DNA of 64,000 nt from Heterocephalus glaber (Eukaryota; Chordata; Mammalia; Rodentia; Bathyergidae), in NCBI RefSeq assembly GCF_000247695.1, contig NW_004624854.1, forward strand, positions 1,859,466 to 1,923,465. Direction: 5' to 3'. A model generated the notes under the pieces. It was not told where the DNA came from. It worked only from the letters and a program-made list of their open reading frames with translations, and did no database searches. The position numbers and the translations under genes are program-made. Each line of letters opens with the position of its first letter. Position 1 is the first letter of the stretch. Below are positions 46,826 through 58,245 of this stretch, in pieces.

Positions 46826-48035
46826 TTTATATATGTGTTGAAAGACAGGAGTGGAGGTATTGTTGGTTTTTTTTAATGGATATTTATTGATCCAGCACTT
46901 TCATTAAAAATATCCGTACTTTCCCCATGTAGTTCATCCCAGCAGGCGTTCACCGTGAATCCAGTGAGATGTGGACGTCTCTTTTGGTTCACTTGCTCAT
47001 GATTCCCATAGTGTGGTGTGTGAACTACTTGGGTCTTAGAGCTCCTTTCAAGGGGTACATGTGGTGAAAATGCTGTGCTTATATGAGCAACTTTGAAGAG
47101 TGGGTCTCATGGGAGTAGAGACCGGAGCAGAGTGAGTTGCTGATCAAGAAGCACAGCATTTAGTTAGGCAGAAGCCTTTTGTTAGGAGAAGAAGGGTTTA
47201 GATGGAAGATTTCAACACGGGGGGCTCGCCTCACTATCTGCTGTTGGTGGGAGCAGGGCTGGGAGGCAGGTGAGTCAGGCAGCAGGGGCCGGCTTTCTGC
47301 ACAGCTGGGCTTCCGAGTCAGTTTCCCTTCCTGATTTCACCTTCTGGATTTCTTCTTTAGCTGCCTGTTAGAATGGGTTTCTGGTTTTATTTAGCCAAAG
47401 GAATAGAGAGAAATAAATCTAATCCATCTCATCTGGGCCAGAATTCTGAAGTCTTTTTTTGTGGTCCTAATTTTATCATTTCATGTTCTTGTCTGTGTTT
47501 ATATCACAGATTGTAAAATGTACGTTTCCTTTCCATATCTTAGAACCAACTGTTGATTTATTATGATGTGGTAATATTCTAGGTTAAGTAAACTCTACAT
47601 AAAAATAGCTATTTTAAATTTTTTAAATATTATAATTAAGATGAGGTTACCGGCACCACAAAACAATGCCTTTATGAAGTTTCATCAAAATTGCAACCAT
47701 GCTTCTTGAATAAGAATAAAAATTCTATTTATGTATGACATCTTAGGAGCATTGCAAATTTTATATATCTGTATCATAGCTATATCAACAAAATATGTAC
47801 ACAAATACATGATGCACATTATTTTTGTTATGAGATTATCTTCTATGAGAAAACCTTTAAAAAATTTCCATGGTGAGGATTCTCTTCTTGGAAAGACTAA
47901 GTGTAATTTCCCAAATATTTTCACGTCCATCTGTGAAGCTTTCTAATATGATTTTAGCCCATCTTCAATGTCAACATTGAATATTTATCTTAGAAATTCA
48001 ATTTTTTATAGATTTTTCTCACCAATACTGGATAA
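46826..48035. other. No gene or repeat recognised
   Basis: A GC-richer segment at about 47100-47340 is unassigned; the rest is AT-rich. Confidence 0.45.
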
Positions 48036-48120
48036 GATATATATCTATATCTATATCTATATCTGTATCTATATCTATATCTATATCTATATCTATATCT
48101 ATATCTATATCTAGATATAT
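48036..48120. repeat. (ATATCT)n hexanucleotide microsatellite
   Basis: About 85 bp of nearly perfect ctatat hexamers with one G substitution near 48065. Confidence 0.95.
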
Positions 48121-49807
48121 TCAAGCAACATAATAACACTGAGTTCATTAAATGTTATGTGTCGGGATTAATTTCTCAATTTTTAACCCTTGACTTAATG
48201 GCTTAATAATGCAATAGGATGGAGTGTTTTTAAATTTCTCACACTGCATTTATGAGTCACAGCTTTCTATTTCCTCTTAGAAACCATTGGTAGAACGTCT
48301 CCCTGGGAGCATGAGGTGGGCCTTCCCTTCTGACCCTTCCACTTCTCAGGGTGCTGTCAGGGGCTCCATTAGGAAAACCCGCCACATCCCTTCCCTTTCC
48401 AGCCTCTCCTAATTCTTGGTCCTCAAGACCTCTTTTCTCTGCCTCATTTGTGGCAGCCCTCCTAGAGCCAGGCCAGTTCCCCAGACAGGCAGGGTTGATA
48501 ATTTTAGCATTTCTCATCTTAGCCTGTTGTATTCTCTGACAGAAGCAAGTGCAGAGCACCCGGCTACTTTCATGAAAGTCATAGAATCCAGGATTCTTCA
48601 AATTACTGCATTAACACATTATCCTGTCACCGTGACCAGAACACAAGATTAAGTGAAATGTTTGAATCAAAGAGTAATATAGCAAAGCGTTGGAGAATAG
48701 AGAAGAAATATGACTTGATATGGGATAGGATCAAAGGGCAGTGGAGAGATGCAAATCAGGTAAATGGTAGAAAAATAACACGAATGGGATGTTATAATAA
48801 ATGTTTCAAATTAAATAAGGAAGTAAGTTAATTAAATGCACATTTAATTTCTCGTTTTCTAACTAAAGACTACACAAGCAAGAACATTAGATAGAACTCA
48901 TCATCTGAGAATACATGGCAAAGAGGACTGACAAATTAGCTGAGATAGAATAGCCAATTGATAAATAAAGACAGCAAATGGAAAGAGATGAACTTTATTC
49001 CTCTTCCATTAGTTGTATGTCATTAGCACACAGTGTGGCAGACTAAACTCTCTGATTAGATGCTTTCTGGCCTGCTACAAATGGCATTAGTGACCTTTCT
49101 AAATATGAATATTTTTTGATAACAAGTGATAAAAATCATGGGTAAAGTAAAAAGAAATCGTGATTTTTGGAAAATATCAAAGACTGCTTTTGCAAATGCT
49201 ATAGTCTTAGGCAATCCTTAACAGTTTAGATGTCAATGTAAGAAAAAATATAACTTGTATTACTGATATCATTTTGAGTAAGTGACGGTAAAGGGTGGCT
49301 TATCTATGTGAGAAAGCTGAGGAGAAATTATATTCTTTTACTCGCATAATATGATGACAAAAGAGATTGACATTACATATGAGCTGTGTGCTTATAAGGT
49401 ATTAACACTTTAAATACATTTGATGCTGTATGTACACAATACAAGCTGTGAAGAGATTTCTGAGGAGGTACAACACAATACCCACCAACCCAAACTCAAA
49501 GAAATATTTTTGTCATGCTCAATGCTACATTAAATGCTAAATTCTTCACTTAGTCATTTTCTAGGGATGACTCAAAATTTTTAAGACCATCCAAAGTTAT
49601 TTATCAATAATTTGCTATATAATTATCTTTCTGCCACACGTATTTTATCCACTAGCTTTCTCTTCTTATGGAACACTTTCAACTGCGTCTTAGGAGACCC
49701 CTTGCATCCTCAGTGGTGCATGTTGAGCAGCTACTACAGTGGCTATTAGTGCAGGTTAGCTTTTGAACTCCCAACTATCTGGCTATTTACTATTGTGGAT
49801 CCTTTAT
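48121..49807. other. No gene or repeat recognised
   Basis: A GC-richer part at 48250-48560 has overlapping opposite-strand frames without recognisable content; the rest is AT-rich. Confidence 0.45.
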
Positions 49808-49978
49808 TATTTTTCTTCTTTTGGTGCTGGAGATTGAACACAAGTATACATTAGACAAGTACTTTAACACTAAGCTATGTCACCATTCTTTTTATCATCC
49901 TGTTTTGATGTAAAGAGGCTGGACCTCAAACTCAAGATCCTCCTGCTTTATTTTCCCAGGGGGCTGGGTCCACAGGTG
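49808..49978 (-). mobile_element. B1-dID dimeric SINE
   Basis: The plus strand shows the reverse of the ID half (ggtgctggagattgaacaca, actttaacactaagctatg) followed by the reverse of the B1 half (gaggctggacctcaaactca, agatcctcctgctttatttt, ggctgggtccacaggtgttc). Same arrangement as at 2288-2464; strongly diverged. Confidence 0.7.
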
Positions 49979-50009
49979 TTCACTGTGATTGGCCAGTGGA
50001 GCCTTGAAT

Positions 50010-50160
50010 GAGACATTTCATTTCCTCAAGCTCCAGTTTCTTCAACTGCAGAATGGTGGTGGTAATAACACATAGTTCACAAAGTCTGGTCGCTAACGGA
50101 GAGGTGAAGTGTAGCCGATACTGAACACAGAGCCTGGCATATGACTATATGCAGTGTGAA
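50010..50160 (-). mobile_element. MIR SINE
   Basis: ctccagtttcttcaactgca followed by gaatggtggtggtaataaca and cacagagcctggcatatgac is the reverse-strand MIR order. Confidence 0.65.
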
Positions 50161-50371
50161 TATGGTGAGGAGGCGGCAGTGGGACAAAATAACCTGGTGC
50201 CATGTTAGAATATTCTCGAAGTGTCCTGATGCTCGGGTATCTCCCACTGGGTTCATCCCAGTTCTTTAAATGGAATCTGGAGCCTCATTCTCTGCAATTG
50301 AGATGAAATTTAGTAAACTACTTTGCCAGATAACCAATCAAGCCCTTAGTAGTGACAGTTTGTTAGATACT

Positions 50372-50768
50372 TGCTATGGTTTGTGTCTAGACATACCCCC
50401 AAAGCCTCTGTGGTCAGAAGCGTTTGCAGAGGTGGCTGGATCTAGAGAGTGTGAAGCCGAAATTGATTCATGGTGGGGGTAGGCCTGAGGGCACTGGGAT
50501 TAAAAGTGTGAGTGCTATCTGCCTTAAGAAGTCCAAATAAGATAAAAGGTGCAGAAAGTCTCTCTTATGGCCTCTTGCTGTTTTGCTACCTTCTCCCTGC
50601 CATGAACTATTTCTCCTCTGTGTTGCCTCTCTGCCAAGCCACCCTGTCTTGGAGCCAGCCAAGTATGGACTGAAACCTCTACAAACTGTAAACCAAATAT
50701 ACTTTTCCTTCTTTAACTTTGGGTGTCAGGTATTTTGTCCCAGCAAGTACAGAAAAATAATTAACACA
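50372..50768 (+). mobile_element. MaLR solo LTR with exact TSD
   Basis: Runs from tgctatggtttgtgtctag to attaacaca, with the perfect 5-bp duplication atact at 50367-50371 and 50769-50773. It shares ccaccctgtcttggagccag and tggactgaaacctctacaaa with the copies at 23344 and 30292. At 397 bp it is the least altered member here and serves as the reference for the insertions in the other two. No internal proviral sequence. Confidence 0.9.
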
Positions 50769-50773
50769 ATACT

Positions 50774-51349
50774 TTTCAACTTGAAAATTTGCTGAAACTA
50801 ATCTATCTCTATAGACTATGAGCACCAATAAACCAAGCAACAAGTAAATGTGGAGCACATGATGAATAGAACTTGGGTCTGGTTTTGTAAGCACATGACT
50901 GTCAGTCCTGTGACCTCACTAAAACTGAGGAAGTAGTCTCAACCCATGCTACATACAGGGATTATCTGAGCTGTCACAATATAACAGCGCCTGATCCCTA
51001 CCCCAGCGACTCAGTGTAATTCATCTTGAGCATAAGAACTATGTAGTGAGTCTACTGAGTAGAATGTTTTAGAAAATTTGAATTACAATTTTTAGGTAAG
51101 TGGCATGATATCCTTTCGTGGAATAGAAATTACAACACAGTTTTTATTGATATTTTGTATTAAAATTGATCTTAAAGAATTGCTATTTTTAAAGTTATTT
51201 AAGCAAAACATAAGCAAAATTTTAAAAATGATAATTTTCTTCCATGTTTTAAATTTATAATTAAAATTAAAGTTGCAGTTTTCACAGAGAGCATCATTAT
51301 TTACATACTAAATGAGGAAGGAAGGAGGAAAAAGAGGGGGAAATCACCC
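50774..51349. other. AT-rich DNA, no gene seen
   Basis: Nothing recognisable. Confidence 0.45.
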
Positions 51350-51525
51350 ATATTATGAAGTACTATCTAGCAATAAATGGAAATGAAATTTTGATTCTCC
51401 TAAAAACTTGAGTAGCTCTCAAGGGAGCCATGCCAAGGGAAAAGGGTCAATATCACGTGATCATATATATTATATACAAATTATTTTGAAATATATATTT
51501 ATAGGAAATGACAGAGGTAGTTTGA
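51350..51525 (+). mobile_element. Old L1 3' fragment
   Basis: atgaagtactatctagcaat followed by aaatggaaatgaaat and later gggtcaatatcacgtgatca and gaaatgacagaggtag follows the L1M 3' order (known: tactactcagcaataaaaaggaatgaa...). Short and diverged. Confidence 0.45.
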
Positions 51526-51744
51526 TTTTAATTCTTGAATCAAATTTGAACTTCTGAGGTATACCTTACTTGCCATATTTTTATGTATACCTGGATTTAT
51601 TAGTACTTTGTTAAGAAATGTTGCATCCATATTCGTGCAGAATTTTAATAAGTAATTCTTTTGTGTTTTAGGTTTTTTGCAGGTTTTCATACCAAATTAC
51701 CATTGGAAATTTTTCTTTCCTTTGTTTTCTGGACATTCTTCCTT

Positions 51745-51830
51745 TCTTCTGTAGCAGTTGAGCTCAGATCCTCAGGCACGCTAGGCAAGCACTGTATCAC
51801 TGAGCTACCACTCACCCAGGCCTATTATTT
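51745..51830 (-). mobile_element. ID-like SINE half
   Basis: The plus strand tgagctcagatcctcaggca, cgctaggcaagcactgtatc, actgagctaccactcaccc is the reverse of an ID body. It may belong with the B1 half at 52052-52160, as the order matches a split B1-dID dimer. Confidence 0.65.
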
Positions 51831-52051
51831 ATTTATTTATTTTAAACATTTTTAAGAATTCTTATGTATATATATATTCAACCATATATCGTAAGTCTTA
51901 GGTAAATAAATAAATATTCACAAACAAGATTAGCAAATGTCCAAGAACACAAGCCAATATGAACATATCAAAAATACAGTAAAAAAGAATCTCATTTTAT
52001 ATTCTTTAGCTAACATTATAAATTATCAAATTCTTGGACATCCTACTTTTA

Positions 52052-52160
52052 AAATTTTGAGACAGGGTCTTGCTGCAAAGGTGTATGCAATCTACGATCC
52101 TCCTGCTCAGCCTCTGTGATATTATACACTGAAATTACAGGTGAGTATGGCTGAACCTAG
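52052..52160 (-). mobile_element. B1-like SINE half
   Basis: ttttgagacagggtcttgct, gatcctcctgctcagcctct, gaaattacaggtgagtatgg is the reverse strand of a B1-like unit. Confidence 0.75.
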
Positions 52161-52164
52161 GCAC

Positions 52165-52680
52165 AATTTGTTTTCAATCATTCCTCTATTGTAGCACATA
52201 TTGGTTGTTTCTGGTTTTATTTTGTTTTGTTTTCCGCTATTACAAATAAAACTGCTTTGAACAAATGTGCAGGTTTTGTGTTTGTATCTCTCTGAAAAGA
52301 ATAATACCTAAGAATGTGATTTCTGGGTCACATGCTAAGTATATGTTTATATTTTTAAGAAAATGGCAAATCATTTTCCAGAATGATATACATTCAAAGT
52401 GTCCCAAGCATTATGATAGAATCAGTGTCTCCACATCCTCACTGGATTTGTGCATTGTCACTATTTTTAAAATTTTAATTGTTCAAATTCATAGGTAGTG
52501 AAAACTCATTGTAGTATTAACTGGTGATTGCATAGTGGCTACTGATGTTGAATTTTTTCCCTGTTTTTTGTTTATTTGATTGAATTGTTTGTTTTACTGC
52601 AGTTGAGTTTTAAAAGATGCTTTACACACTCTAGATATGAGTTCTTCCTTTGATAAATGATTTTCACATAAGTTCTCCCT
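52165..52680 (-). mobile_element. Old L1M 3' part, minus strand
   Basis: gctattacaaataaaactgc, gatttctgggtcacatgc, ttttccagaatgatatacat, tgtctccacatcctcactgg, tagatatgagttcttccttt: the reverse strand of an L1M 3' region in correct order. Confidence 0.75.
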
Positions 52681-52689
52681 TTTAAAAAG

Positions 52690-53825
52690 ACGCTGAAAAC
52701 TGGGCTCTCAAACACAAAAGAAAATCTGATGTCTTTGTTATTTAGCACACAACATTTAATTTGAGATAAATTGTAGATTTAAGTGTAAACTGAACTTCTA
52801 CAAGAAAATGCTTTTCTCTCCTTCTTGATAATATACACTACAACAATTTTAAAAATATACAATAAATTTCATAAAAATTAAAAATTCTGCTTATCTAAGG
52901 ACATAATTAAGAAAAAGAATATATAAGTCACAAATAGGGAAAATTATTTGCAATACTTATAAATGACAAAAGACTTTTCTAGAATTTATCAAGCTCTTCC
53001 CCAAATTAGCAATTGAAAGATGAAAACTACTTTTTTGTAAAAGAGCAAAAATTAAATATTCTAGAAAAGAAGATATATGAATGGCCAGTAATCACATATA
53101 AAGATCTCCAAGCGAATGAAAATTAAATGCACAGTGTTTGTCATTTTACATTGCCTAAAAGGACAAACATGAAAGAAATAAAAATTATAAATGTTTGGGA
53201 GGATGGGGAGCAACTGGTATTCTTCTACATTGCCAGTAGAAATTTAAAATGGCTCAATCACTTTGGAAAATTATTTTGTATTTTTCAAGCAAAATAAAAC
53301 ATGTTTCTAAAGAATGACTGGGTAATGCTAGCACTTGGTATTTAGCTGAGGGAACTGAAAAAAAATGTGAAGAAAAACTGTATTGATGATAGCAAAAGAG
53401 TTTCTAGAATTAAAGTCCTCAACAAAAGAGTGTGCATAAAAATTATCATAGATTCGTATAATAGAATAATGAGCAATAAAAGGAATAATTATTGATATAC
53501 AACATGGTTAAGCATCAAATACATTAAAGATTCAGGTTCAGATGCGTATATACTGTATGACTTCCTCAATGTATGAAGTCCAATCACAGCAAAGCTGGAT
53601 CCCTAAGGATAGAAATCAGAAAGCTGTGGTTGGAGGGGGCCTTTTGCAAGAGGAGTGAATTAGAAAGAGACCTGAAGCTTTCTGGTGTGGTGGAATTCAT
53701 GGATGCCTCATCTTGCCTGGAAGCCTCAGAGTTGTATGAAACTGTCTAAGTTCATCCGGTTGAATACTTGAAACTCACCCAAGTTATTGCATGTTAATCA
53801 TATTTAATAAAATATTAGTAAGAAA
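52690..53825 (+). mobile_element. Old L1M 3' part, plus strand
   Basis: attatttgcaatacttataa, atatgaatggccagtaatca, gaggatggggagcaactggt, ttaaaatggctcaatcactt, agaataatgagcaataaaag, actgtatgacttcctcaatg, gtgtggtggaattcatggat: the sense order of an L1M 3' region down to its end. It covers the same L1 interval as its inverted left neighbour, so the two are separate insertions rather than one inverted copy. Confidence 0.8.
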
Positions 53826-56800
53826 TAGGCACATGAACTAAATGGACCACTCAAAATAGAAGAGGTGCAAACAGCTACTAAGCTTGCGAGAATGCATTCA
53901 ATCTACCCAGCAACTAAGGGTTCTAAGCTAATGCGGCAGTATGAAGTAACTTTTGTCTATCATATTGATGAAAATAAAGAATGAATGATAACTTCTAGTT
54001 TCAGCAAGTGTGTGTGAAAAGAAGCAGTCATTGAACATTAGTGAGAATGCCAGTTCACACAAACTGCGGAGAATTTTGCTTCCAGACTATAATATCTATA
54101 CTTCCTGAATACACATTTCCATTCTTAAAAATTCATATTCCAACAGTAGTTACTTATAGCTCCCTCGCCTGTAAAAATGAGAATAACAACATCTGCTCGG
54201 CCTTGTTTTTGACTGTATTTCTACGTAACAAAATAGCACAGTGAAGCTTGGATGGTGCTATGGTTTTGGTCCGTGTTCAGAGGTGGCTTGCCGAAGGTGA
54301 TGGGATCATGGGGTCACCAGGGGCCTCCTCCACTGGCGAAGCTTGAGCGGGCTGTGCCCTTGGGCAGCGGGCACTGGTTGGGAGCTGGGGCACCTTGGGA
54401 GAAGCAGCTTCCTTGCTGGCTGCTCCCTTCTCTCCACTTCCTGAGCACCACAGGGTGAGCAGCTTCCCTCTCCCTGTCCCTGTCGAAGTTCCCTTCCATG
54501 GAGCAAGTTTTCCATGGGCTGAGTTCTCTCAAAACCATGCGCAGTAACAAGTTGCTCCTTCTGCAAGTTCTGGAAGCTGGTACTTTTTCCTAGCGTTGAG
54601 AGCGTGATGCAGAAGAGCTGTCCCATTACGGGGTGAAGGTAAGAGGAGAGTGCTAGAGTCCTGATGTGTACACAGAAGAGATGCTGCGCATGCCTCGTTA
54701 GTGAACAGATCATGCATAAAGCCATAGGAGTAACTCAACTGCTGCCCTCGATTCTAAAAGAAGAACAAAAAATCCAATAGAACAAAGACGTGTAAGACAA
54801 TAAAAGGGAAAGGTTTTGAAATTTCAAGTACTCCACAGAGGTAAACTCATGTTGTACTTTGTGTCATTGCCAAGTTCATCCTTCCTCTTTACGTTGGTCT
54901 CTTCCTCACTGCTCCACATTTGAACCACACCAATCTTGGCCAATTTAGGCCAATACTGAGGAAAATGTGGGATAAACCCAGTAAATACTGTAAAGATTGA
55001 GAAGATGCGTGTTTTTATGCAAAGTGCCCAGAATTTGAATGTTGACAGAGTGGAATTAAATAGAGCTTTTAACCCCAGTTCTCTAATATATATTGGCACC
55101 TGGTAATTGTGTGTGTATACACTTATAATGCGATCTGTTCTCTATTCCCCTGTAGACCAACTAAAACACAGTGCTGGAATGCTGGAGAGAAAGGATCGAC
55201 AGGCTTTAAAAGGTCCATAAATGGTACAGAAGTGCTACCCAGAAAGGGTTAAAGTTGTAGAATTAGGGATTTTACTCTGTTTAAGGGACATGAAAACTGC
55301 TTCTCTGAGTCCCTCTTAGACACTCGTGATTTGCAAATATGGTAAGGCCAAAGGGTGACCATTACACTTTCTCCATTCTTTTGCAGGTAGGATCATAGTT
55401 TTAGGCAAGTTCTTTCTTTGGTATACTTTTATTATAGTCAGTTTGTTAATTAGATACAGGGTCTGGCTTGGTTTACTTTTAACATAATTCTGTTATCAGC
55501 AGAACCACATTCTGCCCAAGGTGACTTCACCAGTGGCCTTAATCCTGCTTTTCAAATCCATGAAATAAAGGGCCTTCCAAATGAAGGAATAAGTAGTCAT
55601 TTGGGCTAAAAGAGACTTCCCCTTCAGATTTCAGATATTCTAATCCATTGAATAAGTGTGATAAAAAACCCCAGGATTTTAAATTAATTGTGTACAGAAA
55701 CTTGACAGAATTCTACCGGGAGACATTCCTAATAATCCGTGCACACAATGTGGTAGAAATTGTTTATACATATAAATGAATTGAAAGGTTTACAACCCTG
55801 GAACAAAAGATGATAAAAAGTCAGATCATGGTTGGCAACTTCACAATTAAATTCTCAATTAGTAAATGACTTATTTGAGAATTCTCTTTTATCTTTATTT
55901 TCCAATGTGTTCCTGGAAGAACTGAAAAAAAGAAATATCTGTGCAAGAGCTTAGGTAGGAAACTATTAGGCTACGTGACATGCATATAATTTTGATAACT
56001 CTTGGTTGATAGGAAGATCTTTGAACTTGCTTGAACATATAATCTCTTTTATTTTATACATGCATATATATATATATAGTTACAAAAAGAATTTAATGAT
56101 TTTTCTAAATGTGAATATTTAAAAATTGTGGATTTTAAGGGAAAGTTCTTATTTCTGAAAATAAGTTGATGCTGTTTGAGTGATGCTTATGAATTTTGAC
56201 ACTTCATATTTCAGACTGCATATTTTCTAGAACTAGGGATCAAGGTCTTATTTAACGGTAAGTCTAGATACTTGCAGTACTACCTGGGAGTAAAGAATTT
56301 AGCTACTCATAAAATTATTCCATACTATTATATTACAAGCAGATTCACATGCTTAGTTACCCAAATAGCAACGAATAAGTTTGCAATAAAATCACTGAAC
56401 TCTTTAGAATTACTTCTGATATCTCCTTTCTTTTTCCCCTGCATTACGTCAGGAACATGTGCAGCCTTTTGCACCCATGCTGTGTCAGTGATTATCAGAT
56501 TTCTTGCTGCTGGTGGGTCCCTGAATGCCTCCTTCTCTCTGTCCTGCCCCTGTGACTACTGCTTTCGTGTTGCACGTGAGGCCTCTTGCAATCACCTAGC
56601 ACCATCTCTGGCAACATCTTCAGTTTATAAATCTGTTTTTTTGAAAAAACTGAAATAACTTTATTGTATCTGTAAACACTCTTAAGCTTGATAAGTTTGT
56701 TCTATGTATTCGCTGAAAATCTGACTTTGATGGCTCTGACCCAGAGGATGATCTCTCCCTCATCCCTAGCCAACCATACTCACTATAGATGCAGAACATG

Positions 56801-58049
56801 ATCATTTTATGCAGGTAAATTTGTCTGGATGCTCATATATTTTCGCCACTGATCTTCTAAGCTGTCATAATAAATGGGCTGAGTGGGGCAACAGTCTTGT
56901 TCAGCAAGAGAAAACTGCCCTACACTGTAGGCCTTCACCCCAGCTGATGTTTCCATTAGGATTACATCTAGGTGAATGCAGTCATAATGGCATAAAAAGC
57001 AACGTTCCCAGGATAAGGTGGGCTGTGCAAACCTACTCACAATGCCTTTGTGGCGAAGAAACCTAAGAATGTACTTTACAAGGCAAATTTTTATCTCCTT
57101 GATGCTAAGGCTTCTGAAGGACTAACCTTGAAAGAACCACAAAAGCAACAGAAGCATCCGTTTTCTTGTTACTCTTTCTTTTCTTTTATCAGTACATTGT
57201 GAATGCATTCATGGTGGGTGGCTGGAACATGTACATGCATTTTGCTGTGTAATGGGTCAGAAATAGTCAAGAACAAAACAGTGTTCTTGACAAAGGAAAT
57301 ATACATTCGTGCACAACATGTTAGGTAATATTTCCTAACTGAGTAACTTTCTTTTGAATAAAAAATAATACTTTGATTATAAATATAAACTGCATACAAG
57401 TTTTTAAATTTTAAGAGGTCATTTTGATAAGATGAATAGTTGTAAATTTGATCTTTTGTTCTTTTTTGCCTGCTGTATAAGTTATATAGTCCCACATTAT
57501 ATATGGAATTAATTTTTATTTGAGAATGTTGAGCGGACACAGTCTGTATCTAAATATTGAAAGTGATAGCGTTGTAAGTTCTGTTTAAGTTTCATTTGAG
57601 GGTATAAACACTACATTTTACAGCCAAATAGAACTAAAACCTAATTTCCCATAAACAATTTGATCCAATGTTGGTTAATTTGTTTTCTTTCTTCACTAGC
57701 TACATAGTATGTGTCTCTCTTCTGCTCTCTGTTCACACATAAAAGATGAAAATGTAGTTGTTAAAACCCTGGTATACAATGGGTCAATATTTTTTATTTA
57801 GCAATAACTTTGAAGTATTTTACAACAGGACTTTAGAATTTCCTTTAAAAGGCATATCTTTGACAGCATGCTGTTAAATCTTTAAAATAAGAGATAATAA
57901 GATTTTCTAAAGAGGGATAATATTTTCCATTTTAGTTCCAGGACTAATGTGATTAATTTCTCTCCAGATGAGATGGTCCTTTCCAAGTAAACAACAGCTA
58001 CAGTGCTGCAATTTGGTGCAGGTCTTGTCAGTTAATTTTATAGTTAGAA
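53826..58049. other. AT-rich gene-free stretch
   Basis: Holds a possible LTR piece (54256), a short TA run near 56060-56082, and a 10-bp inverted repeat at 57266-57291. Frames (for example minus 57169-57540, plus 56272-56658) are not recognisable. Confidence 0.5.
54256..54480 (+). mobile_element. Possible MaLR LTR fragment
   Basis: tgctatggttttggtccgtg, aggtggcttgcc and gtgatgggatcatggggtca resemble the first 100 bases of a MaLR LTR. The GC-rich remainder to about 54650 is not recognisable, and neither a 3' end nor a target duplication is visible. Confidence 0.35.
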
Positions 58050-58054
58050 GGGAT

Positions 58055-58245
58055 TTGAAGCTTCATTTGTACAATTATCAGTTATATGATCTTGGGTGAG
58101 TGTAAACTGTCCGTATCTTGGCTTTCTATTCAGTAAAATAACAGTAGTATTGATTTATCTCTTTATAGTTTTTCTAATGGTTATATAAAATTAATTGACC
58201 CAAAGTGTTGTGTGTGGCATATAGGGAATGCTCAGTAAGATTTAC
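58055..58245 (-). mobile_element. MIR SINE
   Basis: gttatatgatcttgggtgag, ctattcagtaaaataacagt, ggcatatagggaatgctcag: reverse-strand MIR in correct order over most of its length. Confidence 0.7.
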
